64,000 nt of DNA from Devosia sp. Root685 (GCF_001427875.1 NZ_LMHK01000001.1:1464892-1528891); one strand, 5' to 3'; positions 8,585 through 17,107 are shown, counted from the first letter of the stretch. Program-made: numbers and translations. Notes: a model not told the origin generated them from the sequence alone.

Positions 8585-9570
8585 TTCTGCTCTCCGATGC
8601 GGGGATCGAGCCAGGCCTGGGCAATATCCACCAGTGCATTGGCGAGAATGACCAGGATGGACGAGAGCAACAGGATGCCCAAAAGAACGGTGTAGTCGCG
8701 GCCCATCACGGCCTCGAAGGCGAGGCGCCCCAGGCCCGGCCAGCTATAAACAGTCTCGACAACCACTGCCCCGCCGAGCATGCCGCCGACATGCATGCCG
8801 GCCATGGTGGTGATGGGAATGAGCGCATTGCGCAGCACGTGCTTGACGGTCACGACCACGGGCGAGAGGCCCTTGGCATAGGCGGTGCGCACGAAATCCT
8901 GGTTCTTGACCTCGAGCATGGCGGCACGCGTCAGGCGAGCGTAGATGGCGACATAGAAGAGCGCGAGCGAGGTGGCTGGCAGCACCATATAGCGCGCCTT
9001 GTCGATAACAGCCGCGAAGCCGGTATAGGACGAGCCGATGGTCCCTGCCCCGCCGCTCGGCAGCCAGCCCAGTGTCACCGAGAACAGCACGATCAGCATC
9101 AGCCCGATCCAGAAGCCGGGCACGGAATAAAACAGCAGCGCGAAGATGGAGAGCAGCCGATCCGGGAGGCGGCCTGAAAAAGCCGCCATCAGCGAACCGA
9201 GCGTCAGGCCGATGAGAATGGCGATGGCCAACGCCATGGCCATGAGCGTGAGTGTGCCGGGCAGACGCTGCCCGATCAGCTCGGTCACCGGCATGCCGTA
9301 ACGCGGCGAAAAGCCGAGGCTGAGCTGGGCCAGATTGCCGAGATAATTGGCGAGCTGCACGAGGACGGGATTGTCGAGGCCGAAGCGCTCGCGCAACGCC
9401 TGCATGCTTTCGACGGTCGCTGACCCCGCTTCACCAGCCATGACGTCGGCCGCATCGCCGGGGGCGAGTTGCAGCAGGAAGAAATTGAGAATGATGATGC
9501 CGAGGATGGTGGGCACCGCCTGCAGAAGCGTGCGTCGCAACGTCCTCAATATGCGCAGCAAAGCCGACAT
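8581..9570 (-). CDS. ABC importer permease, DppB-like
   Basis: 329 residues with multiple membrane segments. The amino-terminal ILNFFLLQLAPGDAADVMAG is typical of DppB, and the EAA loop reads VRTAYAKGLSPVVVTVKHVLRNALIP. It is the first gene of the minus-strand importer operon and diverges from the desulfinase operon across a 300-bp gap. Confidence 0.9.
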   Translation of the reverse strand: MSALLRILRTLRRTLLQAVPTILGIIILNFFLLQLAPGDAADVMAGEAGSATVESMQALRERFGLDNPVLVQLANYLGNLAQLSLGFSPRYGMPVTELIGQRLPGTLTLMAMALAIAILIGLTLGSLMAAFSGRLPDRLLSIFALLFYSVPGFWIGLMLIVLFSVTLGWLPSGGAGTIGSSYTGFAAVIDKARYMVLPATSLALFYVAIYARLTRAAMLEVKNQDFVRTAYAKGLSPVVVTVKHVLRNALIPITTMAGMHVGGMLGGAVVVETVYSWPGLGRLAFEAVMGRDYTVLLGILLLSSILVILANALVDIAQAWLDPRIGEQK

Positions 9571-9869
9571 GAGCGCTTTCTCTTTCCCTCGATAGGAGCA
9601 ACGGGGTCCTTGCGGCGTCCGGAGAGAGAGCGATGCTCGGCCCAGGTTCAGCCCGCGAAATTTATGTTGACTAGTTTTATAGGCTTTGTCAAATCTATGT
9701 TGGTAAATTCATCCTGACTTTTGGCGATTTCAGGAATCACCTTCTTACGGACCGGCCATTTTTAAGCAAATGCGCAAATTATTTGCCTTTTGCGAAGTGA
9801 GATGGAAACAGACAAACGCATTGGGGTGCCGGTTTGGAAAAACCTGCTCCCGCCAACAGGAGACGAGGC
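9571..9869. promoter_or_regulatory. Divergent promoter region between importer and desulfinase operons
   Basis: About 300 bp, AT-rich in the middle against a GC-rich background. On the minus strand, TTGAC and ATAAAACTAG around 9669-9690 are candidate elements of the importer promoter, and the second resembles the motif before the binding-protein gene. For the plus operon an AGGAG lies 11 bp before the ATG at 9870. No convincing gene was found in the gap. Confidence 0.5.
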
Positions 9870-10910
9870 ATGACGATCAAGAACACGATTTCCGAGATCT
9901 GGTACACGCGCTGCCCCGTGCCCACTCCGGTGGGGCTGGCGGTGCAGTTGGGCCTTTTGGAAGAGGCTTTTGCCAAGGAAGGCGTAAAGCTCAATTCGAT
10001 CATCGACAGCAAGGATCGGGCGATCCGGTCGAGCCATTTCGACCACCACCTCGACTATTCCTTCCGCCACGGCGGCAATGTTCCGCCGATCCGTGCGCGG
10101 TCCGAAGGCAATCCGACGCGCCTTGTCGGCATTACCTGGACCGATGAGTTCCAGGCCATCATTACCCTGCCCACCAGCGGCATCAAAACGACCAAAGATC
10201 TGGTCGGCCGTCGCTTCGGCGTTCCGCGCCGCCCCGCCGGTATCGTCGATTTCATGGCCGCAACGGCGCTCAAAGGCCTTGTATCGGCACTGTCGCTTGA
10301 AGGCCTGCGGCATGACCAAGTGGAGATCGTCGATATCGCGCTGACCGACTCCGTCCTCGATGGTCGCGAGGGGCCACAGCTCTTTGGCCTCAGGAACCGA
10401 CAGGCCTATGGCGCCGAAGTGGCCGCCCTGCTGCGCGGCGAGGTGGACGCGATCTACGTCAAGGGAACCGGTGGCATTGCGGTCGCCAATCTCATTGCTG
10501 CTCACACGGTTGCCGAGTTCGGTTTCCATCCTGATCCCAAAATCCGCATCAATTCCGGCTCGCCGCGCGTGCTGACCGTAGACGAACGACTAGCCGAAGA
10601 CCGGCCAGATCTCGTCGCTCGCCTCATCGAAACCCTACATCGCGCCAGCGACTGGGCTGACGCGCATCCGGACGAAGTCCGCCGTTTCGTCGCCCGCGAA
10701 GTCGGCGCCTCGGAAGAAGTGGTCGCGGCCGCCAATGGACCGGACCTCCATAAGCATCTCGGGCTTGGCCTCGAGCCGGAACTGGTCGGCGCCATCGGTC
10801 ACTACAAGGACTTCCTCTATGAGTGGGGTTTCCTCGAACGCGACTTCGACATCAACGCCTGGGTCGATCGCCGCCCCTGGGACGGTCTCAATATCCGTGC
10901 CGTCGCCTGA
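9870..10910 (+). CDS. DszB-like sulfinate desulfinase, paralogue 1
   Basis: 346 residues with the type-2 periplasmic-binding-protein fold seen in DszB (2'-hydroxybiphenyl-2-sulfinate desulfinase). The WYTRCPVPTP segment places Cys15 where DszB has its catalytic Cys27 (NCPVPN). SHFDHHLDYSFRHGGNVPPI supplies His56 and Arg66, ten residues apart exactly like DszB His60 and Arg70 in HF-x8-R-x-GG-x-x-PP. There is no signal peptide, arguing for a cytoplasmic enzyme rather than a transport protein. It would release sulfite from a sulfinate. ATG follows AGGAG. An upstream in-frame ATG gives an unlikely MEKPAPANRRR extension. It is the first gene of the six-gene plus operon. Automatic pipelines would probably call it an ABC nitrate/sulfonate binding protein. 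Confidence 0.8.
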   Translation: MTIKNTISEIWYTRCPVPTPVGLAVQLGLLEEAFAKEGVKLNSIIDSKDRAIRSSHFDHHLDYSFRHGGNVPPIRARSEGNPTRLVGITWTDEFQAIITLPTSGIKTTKDLVGRRFGVPRRPAGIVDFMAATALKGLVSALSLEGLRHDQVEIVDIALTDSVLDGREGPQLFGLRNRQAYGAEVAALLRGEVDAIYVKGTGGIAVANLIAAHTVAEFGFHPDPKIRINSGSPRVLTVDERLAEDRPDLVARLIETLHRASDWADAHPDEVRRFVAREVGASEEVVAAANGPDLHKHLGLGLEPELVGAIGHYKDFLYEWGFLERDFDINAWVDRRPWDGLNIRAVA

Positions 10911-10925
10911 TTTTCGAGGAAATCC

Positions 10926-12146
10926 ATGACTATCGATTTCACCCCCCATATCGCCAGGGCTGAGCATCTCGGCCGGCGCTTCGCCCTCACCGCAGGGCAC
11001 TATGACGAGACTGGCGAATTTCCCTTCGCCAATTTCGATGCGCTCCATGAGGCGGGCCTCCTCGGCCTTGTGACCGCACCTGAACATGGCGGCCTCGGCG
11101 GGGGCCTTGCCGAGGCGCTCGCCGTGGTTTCTGCGCTAGCGCAGGGCGAGCCGTCTACAGCGCTGGTGCTGGCCATGCACTATAGCCAGCACTACAGCAT
11201 CCGGGCTTCGGGCAAGTGGCCGCAGCATCTCATCGAGCGCGTGACCAGGGCCAATCGCGAAGGCGTGGCCCTGCTCAATTCGGCACAAGTCGAGCCACGC
11301 GTCGGTTCGCCTTCGCATGGCAGCCTGCCAGAAACGGTCGCGCGCAAAGTCGGCAATCAGTGGCGCATCACTGGCCACAAGACCTATGCGACCGGCATTC
11401 CGCTGCTCAAATGGGTGTCCGTGCTCGCCGTTACCGACGAGCCAGAACCGCGTCTCGGCTCGTTCCTCGTGCCGACCGATGCCGATGGCATTCGGATCGA
11501 AAAGACCTGGAATGCCACCGGCATGCGGGCAACCAACAGCCATGACCTGATCCTCGACGACGTCGCTATCGACATAGACGATATCCTCGATATTGCCCCG
11601 GCCACCGAAGGCCTGAAACGCGACGAACGGCTTGGCGCGTGGTATTTTACCCTGGTTCCAGCGATCTACGACGCCGCCGCACGGGCCGCGCGCGACTGGC
11701 TGGTGGATTTCACCAGCACCCGCGCGCCGGCCAGTCTCGGCGCGCCCCTTTCGAGCGTACCGCGCATTCAGGATGGCGTCGGCCAGATCGAGGTGTGGCT
11801 CGCGACCAATCAGCGCCTGCTGCGCACGATTGCCGAGGATTTTGACGCCGGCCGGCCCTTCGGCTCGGATTCGGCGGCCGCCAAGCATGTGGTCATCGAG
11901 AATGCCATTCTCGCAACGACGCTGGCGCTCGATCTCGGCGGCAATCCCGGCATCAGCCGCGATAACCCGCTGGAGCGGCACCATCGCGACGCGCTCTCGG
12001 GAAAAGCCCATGCGCCGCAGAACAACATGATCCGCACCATTTTGGCCAAGAGCGCCTTCGGCCGCTACGCGGCCCGCAAGGACGAGCCGGTGGAGCCGGT
12101 TGCCGTGCGCCTGCCGGCGCGTCCACGCCTTGTTGCAAATGCCTGA
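10926..12146 (+). CDS. DszC-like acyl-CoA dehydrogenase-family monooxygenase
   Basis: 406 residues. The amino half shows the family's FDALHEAGLLGLVTAPEHGG and LAMHYSQHYS segments, and the middle shows the flavin-side sheet ITGHKTYATGIPL. The carboxyl end LSGKAHAPQNNMIRTILAKS lacks the Tyr-Glu-Gly-Thr active-site loop of acyl-CoA dehydrogenases. It is more diverged from DszC than the minus-strand copy, which keeps the RNIRT-HNP region. It lies 15 bp after the first desulfinase gene and 10 bp before the second. Probably an FMNH2-dependent S-oxygenase, though a dehydrogenase acting on a non-CoA substrate remains possible. Confidence 0.75.
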   Translation: MTIDFTPHIARAEHLGRRFALTAGHYDETGEFPFANFDALHEAGLLGLVTAPEHGGLGGGLAEALAVVSALAQGEPSTALVLAMHYSQHYSIRASGKWPQHLIERVTRANREGVALLNSAQVEPRVGSPSHGSLPETVARKVGNQWRITGHKTYATGIPLLKWVSVLAVTDEPEPRLGSFLVPTDADGIRIEKTWNATGMRATNSHDLILDDVAIDIDDILDIAPATEGLKRDERLGAWYFTLVPAIYDAAARAARDWLVDFTSTRAPASLGAPLSSVPRIQDGVGQIEVWLATNQRLLRTIAEDFDAGRPFGSDSAAAKHVVIENAILATTLALDLGGNPGISRDNPLERHHRDALSGKAHAPQNNMIRTILAKSAFGRYAARKDEPVEPVAVRLPARPRLVANA

Positions 12147-12156
12147 GGAACCCGAG

Positions 12157-13191
12157 ATGAGCCAGGAACCGAAATCCGTCTGGTATACGCGTTGCCCTGC
12201 CCCAACTCCGCTCTCCATCGCGGCCCAGCTTGGCTGGGTGGACGAGGCCTTTGGCGCCAAGAGCGTCAACGTTGCCTCGATCCGCGACAGCAAGGACCCA
12301 GCAGTCCGCCAGAGCCATTTTACCCACGCGCTCGACTGGTCTTTCCGCCAGGGCGGGAATATCCCACCGATCTGGGCGCGTTCGGGCGGACGGGAAACCC
12401 GCATCGTCGGCATCACCACGACCGATGAATTCCAGGCCGTCATCTCATTGCCGGCCACGAGGATCAAATCCACCAAGGACCTGAAGGGCCGTAAGGTTGG
12501 CGTGCCACGCCAGGCGGCTGGAATCGTCGATTTCCAGCGCGCCACGGCGCTCAAGGGGGTGGTTTCGGCGCTTTCGCTTGAAGGCCTGACGGCCAAGGAT
12601 GTCGAGATCGTCTATCTCGATGCGCGGGAACCGGCTCTGCTCGAAATCGGCAATGCGGCCTTCCTTGGCCTCAAGCGGCGCTATCCTTATGGCGAGGAAC
12701 TGTTGGCCCTCGCTCGCGGCGAGATCGACGCCTTTTTCGTCAAGGGGGCCGAAGGGCTGGTGCTGGCCAACCAGATCGGGGCGACCATTGTTTCCGAATT
12801 CGGCTTCCATCCGGACGCCCGTATCCGCATCAACAATGGCACGCCGCGTCCGCTGACGGTCGATGCGAAATTTGCCGATGAGCGGCCCGATCTCGTGGCT
12901 GAACTCGTGGCAGTGGTCGATCGCATCGGTGCCTGGGCCGAGGCTCATCCCGAGGATACGGTGCGTTTCATCGCCCGGGAAATCGGCGTTGCCGAAGAAG
13001 CGATCTGGGCCGCCAATGGTTCGAACGTGCACCGGCACCTGGAACTGACGCTCGAAGACGAGCAGATCGACGCCCTTTCCCATTTCAAGGATTTCCTCCT
13101 CGAATGGGGCTTTATTCTCGCCGACTTTGACGTCGCCGCCTGGATCGATCCGCGCGCGCTCGATGCCGCTCGGCATAGAGAGGCCGCATGA
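12157..13191 (+). CDS. DszB-like sulfinate desulfinase, paralogue 2
   Basis: 344 residues, clearly paralogous to the protein encoded at 9870. The same triad is present: Cys13 in WYTRCPAPTP, and His54 and Arg64 in SHFTHALDWSFRQGGNIPPI. Both share the ITTTDEFQA / RIKSTKDLKGRKVGVPRQAAGIVDF core and a GEIDAFFVKGAEG loop. No signal peptide is present. The ATG after TGAGGAACCCGAG was chosen because its spacing is ideal. The gene overlaps the FAD monooxygenase start by ATGA. Two desulfinases in one operon suggest two substrates or a heteromeric enzyme. Confidence 0.8.
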   Translation: MSQEPKSVWYTRCPAPTPLSIAAQLGWVDEAFGAKSVNVASIRDSKDPAVRQSHFTHALDWSFRQGGNIPPIWARSGGRETRIVGITTTDEFQAVISLPATRIKSTKDLKGRKVGVPRQAAGIVDFQRATALKGVVSALSLEGLTAKDVEIVYLDAREPALLEIGNAAFLGLKRRYPYGEELLALARGEIDAFFVKGAEGLVLANQIGATIVSEFGFHPDARIRINNGTPRPLTVDAKFADERPDLVAELVAVVDRIGAWAEAHPEDTVRFIAREIGVAEEAIWAANGSNVHRHLELTLEDEQIDALSHFKDFLLEWGFILADFDVAAWIDPRALDAARHREAA

Positions 13192-14435
13192 CCACTCCGT
13201 TCGTCGATATCGCCATTATTGGCGGCGGCCCGGGCGGGCTGGCGCTCGCCCAGGGGCTCAAGAAGAACGGCATCGAGGCAGCCGTTTTCGAGCGGGATGC
13301 CGTACGCGCCGACTATGTCCAGGGGTTCCGACTGCGCTTGAGGCAACGCGGCCTTGATGCGCTGGAGGCCAATCTGCCACCGCATCTCTTCGAAGCGTTC
13401 CTGGCCACGCTTGGCCGGGCGCCAACCGAAAACACAGCGCTCGACGAGAATTTCACCCCGGTGGACAGCGGTGCCTGGGCCCGCGGCGCCGAGGACACCC
13501 ATGTCGAAAAGTCGGTAAGCCGCATCACCTTGCGGCAGATCCTGCTGTCGGGCCTCGAAAATGCGGTCCAGACCGGCAAGCAGTTTCTGCGCTACGAGAT
13601 CGAGCCGGAAGGTACGGTGCTCTCGCATTTTGCCGACGGGTCGCAGATACGCTCCAATATTCTCGTCGGTGCCGATGGCGCCGGCTCGGCGGTTCGGCGG
13701 CAATTGCTACCCGATCTCAAGAGCATCGACACGGGCGTGCGCCGGCTTGCCGGCAAGATGACGCTTGATGCCGCCGCGACGCACAACATCGAATCCGTCC
13801 TCCTCGATACCAATGCCAATATTCGCCCCAGCGAGGGTCATAACCTGATGATCACCAGTCATCGGGTTGATCCTTCGGCCTTCGACCGCCACGGCGTCAT
13901 CGGCGCCGATGACCCGACGCACAAGGATATTGCCGGTTTCCACTTCAACAACACCACCAGCTATGTGTGGTGGAACACGGCCTATGAGGTGGGCGAACTG
14001 GCACCGGACGATGTGCTCGACACCCTTAATGGTGCCGAGCTGCTGCAGGTGCTGCTGGCAAAGATCGGCCATTGGGACGAGCGCATTCTCAAGCTGATCC
14101 GGCATACCGATCCGTCGACTGTTGCCCTTTTGAAAGTGCGGTCGTCGCAGCCGGGCGCGGTCTGGGACACTGGGCCGGTGACGCTGTTGGGCGATGCCAT
14201 CCATGCCATGACCTATTTTCGGGCGCTTGGCGGCAATACGGCCCTCTACGACACCGGTCTCCTGGTGCCTCAGCTCGTGGCCGCCCGCCAGCGCGGTAAA
14301 CCGATCCTGGCCGCGGTCCGTGACTACGAAAATGCCATGCGCGAGCATGGCTACGAGGCGGTGCGCTCATCGCTCATCGCCATGCAGAACAATGTCGCTG
14401 CCGGACGCGCCCTCAAGGGCGTGGCTGCCGAATAG
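13188..14435 (+). CDS. FAD-dependent aromatic-type monooxygenase (PHBH/TetX group)
   Basis: 415 residues. The FAD-binding GxGxxG motif IIGGGPGGLALA (10-21) opens the protein, an acidic residue closes the second strand (AVFERD), and the GD motif of flavoprotein hydroxylases appears as LLGDAIHAM near residue 333. The late RALGGNTALYDTGLL matches the pyrophosphate-binding helix of this group. It uses NAD(P)H and O2 to hydroxylate a small organic molecule and carries its own FAD, so it needs no separate reductase. Translationally coupled to the second desulfinase gene. It may process the desulfinated carbon skeleton (inference). Confidence 0.85.
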   Translation: MTTPFVDIAIIGGGPGGLALAQGLKKNGIEAAVFERDAVRADYVQGFRLRLRQRGLDALEANLPPHLFEAFLATLGRAPTENTALDENFTPVDSGAWARGAEDTHVEKSVSRITLRQILLSGLENAVQTGKQFLRYEIEPEGTVLSHFADGSQIRSNILVGADGAGSAVRRQLLPDLKSIDTGVRRLAGKMTLDAAATHNIESVLLDTNANIRPSEGHNLMITSHRVDPSAFDRHGVIGADDPTHKDIAGFHFNNTTSYVWWNTAYEVGELAPDDVLDTLNGAELLQVLLAKIGHWDERILKLIRHTDPSTVALLKVRSSQPGAVWDTGPVTLLGDAIHAMTYFRALGGNTALYDTGLLVPQLVAARQRGKPILAAVRDYENAMREHGYEAVRSSLIAMQNNVAAGRALKGVAAE

Positions 14436-14456
14436 AACCATAGAAAGCCCCATTCC

Positions 14457-15107
14457 ATGTCCATCGTCGTCTTTGGCGCCTCCGGCAATATCGGCAGCAA
14501 TATCCGCAAGGAAGCGCTGGCTCGCGGCCTTCGCGTGACTGCCGTGACCAATTCCAGCCCGCTTGATGCGGAGCCTAATCTTACCACGCTGACGGCCGAT
14601 CTGGCCGATACCGAGGCGGTCGCGAGGATCGTCTCCGGCCACGATGCGGTGATCTCTGCCTATAGCCCCGGCCTCCGGAAGTACTCGGCAGAGGAAGCGG
14701 CCGAGATCATCCGCCGCGCTCATGAATCGCTCTTTGAAGGCATCAAGCGCGGTGGGGTGAAGCGGCTGATCCTTGTCGGAGGCGTTGGCAGCCTTGAGGC
14801 TAGCCCTGGCGTCGATGTGGTCGACAGCGATTTTTATCCCGCCGGCCACAAGGCGCATACGCTGCGCAATCGCGAGATTCTGCGCTCCCTCAAGCGGGGC
14901 GAATATGACCTCGACTGGACCTATGTGTCGCCGCCGCTCGACATCAAGGCGGGCGAGCGCACCGGAAAATTCCGCCTCGGCGAGGACCAGCTGCTCCGCG
15001 ATGCCGAAGGCAATAGCCGGATTTCGGAGGCGGATTTTGCGGTCGCCATTCTCGATGAACTCGAACAGGGCCGCTTCATCCGTCGCCGCTTCACAGCGGC
15101 CTATTGA
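14457..15107 (+). CDS. NAD(P)H-binding atypical SDR (NmrA/YwnB-like)
   Basis: 216 residues with the Rossmann motif VFGASGNIGS (5-14), then RGLRVTAVTNS and the LILVGGVGSLEA strand typical of the YwnB/flavin-reductase-like NAD(P)H-binding group. The TYVSPPLDI-x5-RTGKFRLGEDQLL ending matches small rhizobial proteins of this type. It sits 21 bp after the FAD monooxygenase gene and 21 bp before the DszA-like gene. A possible role is flavin or quinone reduction for the monooxygenases of the operon, but no direct evidence shows that. Confidence 0.78.
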   Translation: MSIVVFGASGNIGSNIRKEALARGLRVTAVTNSSPLDAEPNLTTLTADLADTEAVARIVSGHDAVISAYSPGLRKYSAEEAAEIIRRAHESLFEGIKRGGVKRLILVGGVGSLEASPGVDVVDSDFYPAGHKAHTLRNREILRSLKRGEYDLDWTYVSPPLDIKAGERTGKFRLGEDQLLRDAEGNSRISEADFAVAILDELEQGRFIRRRFTAAY

Positions 15108-15128
15108 GCCGGTTTCCAGGACTTTGAC

Positions 15129-16436
15129 ATGACCAATTACAAGCGCCGGCTCAATCTCAATGTCGGCATCAACACGACCGGATATCTCGGTACAGCCTGG
15201 AAATATCGCACGGGGACGCGCGAGGAAATTACTGATCCCGCCTACTATTTGCGCCTCACCCAGCTTGCTCATCGCGGGCGCTTCGACTCCGTCTTCTTTT
15301 CGGATCATCCCGCGCTGATGACGGACCCGAACGGCCGGCCGTTTCATACGATCGACCCGCTGATCCTCGTGACCGCGCTGGCCGCGCAGGTGCCCGATAT
15401 CGGCTTCGTCGCGACCATGTCATCGACCTATAATTCGCCCTACAATCTGGCGCGGCGGACGCAATCGACCGATATCATTTCGGCTGGGCGACTGATCATC
15501 AATATCGTCTCCTCGTTCAATCCGGCCGTTGCCGCCAATTTTGGGAGCGAGCCGCTGCCGCCGCGCGACGTGCGCTATGCCAAGGCGACCGAGTTTCTCG
15601 ATGTCGCCAAGAAACTTTGGGCGAGTTGGGATCCGCGGCGCGGGGGTGAGGTGCCGCCGGAGCGTTTCTGGGACGCAAGCGAGGCGCAAGCCATTGATCA
15701 TGTTGGAGATTATTTCTCGGTCAAAGGCCCGCTCAATGTGCCGCGAGGGCCGCAGGGTCATCCGGTGATTGCCCAGGCCGGGGCCTCGGAGGGCGGGATA
15801 GACCTGGCGGCGCGACATGGCGAGATCATTTACTGCAACATTCTCTCGCGACCCGCCGGGCAGGCTTTTCGCAAGAAAGTCTTCGATCGCGCTAAGGAAG
15901 TCGGGCGCGACACTTCGGAAATCCGCATCGTTCCGGGTCTTGTCGCCATTGTCGGGGAGACGCGCGAGGAGGCTTTGCGCAAGCATGAACTGTTCAGTGG
16001 CGCGGGGTCGGAAGACGGTCTACTCAGGCGCTTCATTCGGGAAAACGGGTTCGATCCCGACACGTTCGATCCCGATGAAGTGCTTGATGCGGAAAGGTTT
16101 ATTCCTGATCCGAACCGCGTGATGGCCGTGGGCATGGGGCTCGGACTTTCGGACCTTCTGGCCCACGAAAAGCTGACGGCTCGGGAAGCGGTGCGGCGCT
16201 CTGAAGGGCATCACCGGTTGGTGCTGGGTACGGCGGAAGAGGTGGCGGACCAGATCATCGACCTTTGGGCCGATGGGACGGTGGATGGCTATACGCTTCA
16301 ACCGCCGCGGGCGCCGGATGATATCGAGGAATTCGTCGATCAGGTCGTGCCGATCCTGCAGGATCGCGGTGTCTATCCCACTGAATATGAAGGAAAAACC
16401 ATCCGCGACCGTTATGGTCTGCCGTACCCCGACTAG
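15129..16436 (+). CDS. DszA/NtaA-like FMNH2-dependent monooxygenase (bacterial luciferase family)
   Basis: 435 residues, the usual size for the NtaA/SnaA/DszA/SfnG branch. Characteristic stretches are LNVGINTTGYLGTAW near the start, YYLRLTQLAHRGRFDSVFFSD, a FVATMSSTYNSPYNLARR block and the late DLWADGTVDGYTL. In the 4S pathway DszA cleaves the C-S bond of a sulfone to give a sulfinate, the substrate of DszB. It is the last gene of the operon. Its TAG overlaps the stop of the convergent Rrf2 gene in a shared CTAG. Requires FMNH2 from an external reductase, none of which is encoded in this operon. Confidence 0.87.
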   Translation: MTNYKRRLNLNVGINTTGYLGTAWKYRTGTREEITDPAYYLRLTQLAHRGRFDSVFFSDHPALMTDPNGRPFHTIDPLILVTALAAQVPDIGFVATMSSTYNSPYNLARRTQSTDIISAGRLIINIVSSFNPAVAANFGSEPLPPRDVRYAKATEFLDVAKKLWASWDPRRGGEVPPERFWDASEAQAIDHVGDYFSVKGPLNVPRGPQGHPVIAQAGASEGGIDLAARHGEIIYCNILSRPAGQAFRKKVFDRAKEVGRDTSEIRIVPGLVAIVGETREEALRKHELFSGAGSEDGLLRRFIRENGFDPDTFDPDEVLDAERFIPDPNRVMAVGMGLGLSDLLAHEKLTAREAVRRSEGHHRLVLGTAEEVADQIIDLWADGTVDGYTLQPPRAPDDIEEFVDQVVPILQDRGVYPTEYEGKTIRDRYGLPYPD

Positions 16437-16879
16437 GCGACGAGATCGTTGCTGATGGTCTCGATGCCGCCGGCGGCCTGCATGTCGGCGAGGCTGGTAT
16501 TGTCCAAAACTTCGGCAATGGCATTGCGGACGTTGAACATCAGCTTGCGGACGCGGCAGGTTTCGATGTCGCAATCGGCGCAGGGCTGGTAGCGGGTTTT
16601 GCTGGCGCAGGGGATCGGTGCCAGCGGTCCGTCGAGCACGCGGACGACGTGGCCGATCATGATTTCTTCAGGCGGGCGAGCAAGATAGTAGCCGCCATAC
16701 TTGCCTTTGCGCGAGTAGACGAAGCCGGCATTGCGCAGCTCGGAGAGGATGGCGTCGAGGAATTTTTTGGGGATGTTATTGGTCGCGGCGATGTCGCCGA
16801 CCATGGCCAGATCGCCGGGCTTTACGCCGGACAGGTGACCCAGGGCTTTCAGACCATATTTGCCCTTGTTGGTGAGCAT
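16433..16879 (-). CDS. Rrf2-family transcriptional regulator, cysteine-rich
   Basis: 148 residues from an ATG giving MLTNKGKYGLKAL, the standard Rrf2/IscR opening. A TTG 21 bp upstream would add seven residues. The winged-helix wing RKGKYGGYYLARPP is followed by four cysteines, Cys91, Cys100, Cys103 and Cys108 (C-x8-C-x2-C-x4-C), a plausible Fe-S or thiol sensing site. It faces the desulfinase operon tail-to-tail with a 4-bp overlap, and a perfect palindrome lies just upstream of its start. Rrf2 proteins sense Fe-S status, NO, redox or cysteine supply. Control of sulfur acquisition is an attractive but unproven role. Confidence 0.88.
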   Translation of the reverse strand: MLTNKGKYGLKALGHLSGVKPGDLAMVGDIAATNNIPKKFLDAILSELRNAGFVYSRKGKYGGYYLARPPEEIMIGHVVRVLDGPLAPIPCASKTRYQPCADCDIETCRVRKLMFNVRNAIAEVLDNTSLADMQAAGGIETISNDLVA

Positions 16880-16901
16880 AGCGAACCGACCATTCTTCAA
16901 G

Positions 16902-16922
16902 CTGCGCGAAATTTTCGCGCAG
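16902..16922. promoter_or_regulatory. 21-bp perfect palindrome, probable Rrf2 operator
   Basis: Arms CTGCGCGAAA / TTTCGCGCAG around a single central T. It ends 22 bp before the chosen Rrf2 start codon on the minus strand, a position fitting autoregulation. Confidence 0.6.
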
Positions 16923-17107
16923 TTGGTAGATAAAGTCGATCAATCTTCTTAACAAGAGGCACAATGGCCCGAAATTGGGTAGTTTCCGCCCCTAATCGGT
17001 TAGCAGACTGTTGCCGTTGAGCGTGGCGTTGACGGGGTTAATGCGAAAACGGTGCTGAAACCGTGCGCGCCCCATGAAACATCTCTCGACCCTGGCTTGC
17101 CGAGCGA

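Noticed and set aside
9870..13191. The two DszB-like proteins as periplasmic nitrate/sulfonate binding proteins
   Set aside because: No signal peptide or lipobox on either protein, no adjacent TauB/TauC-type genes, and the desulfinase Cys/His/Arg pattern is present.
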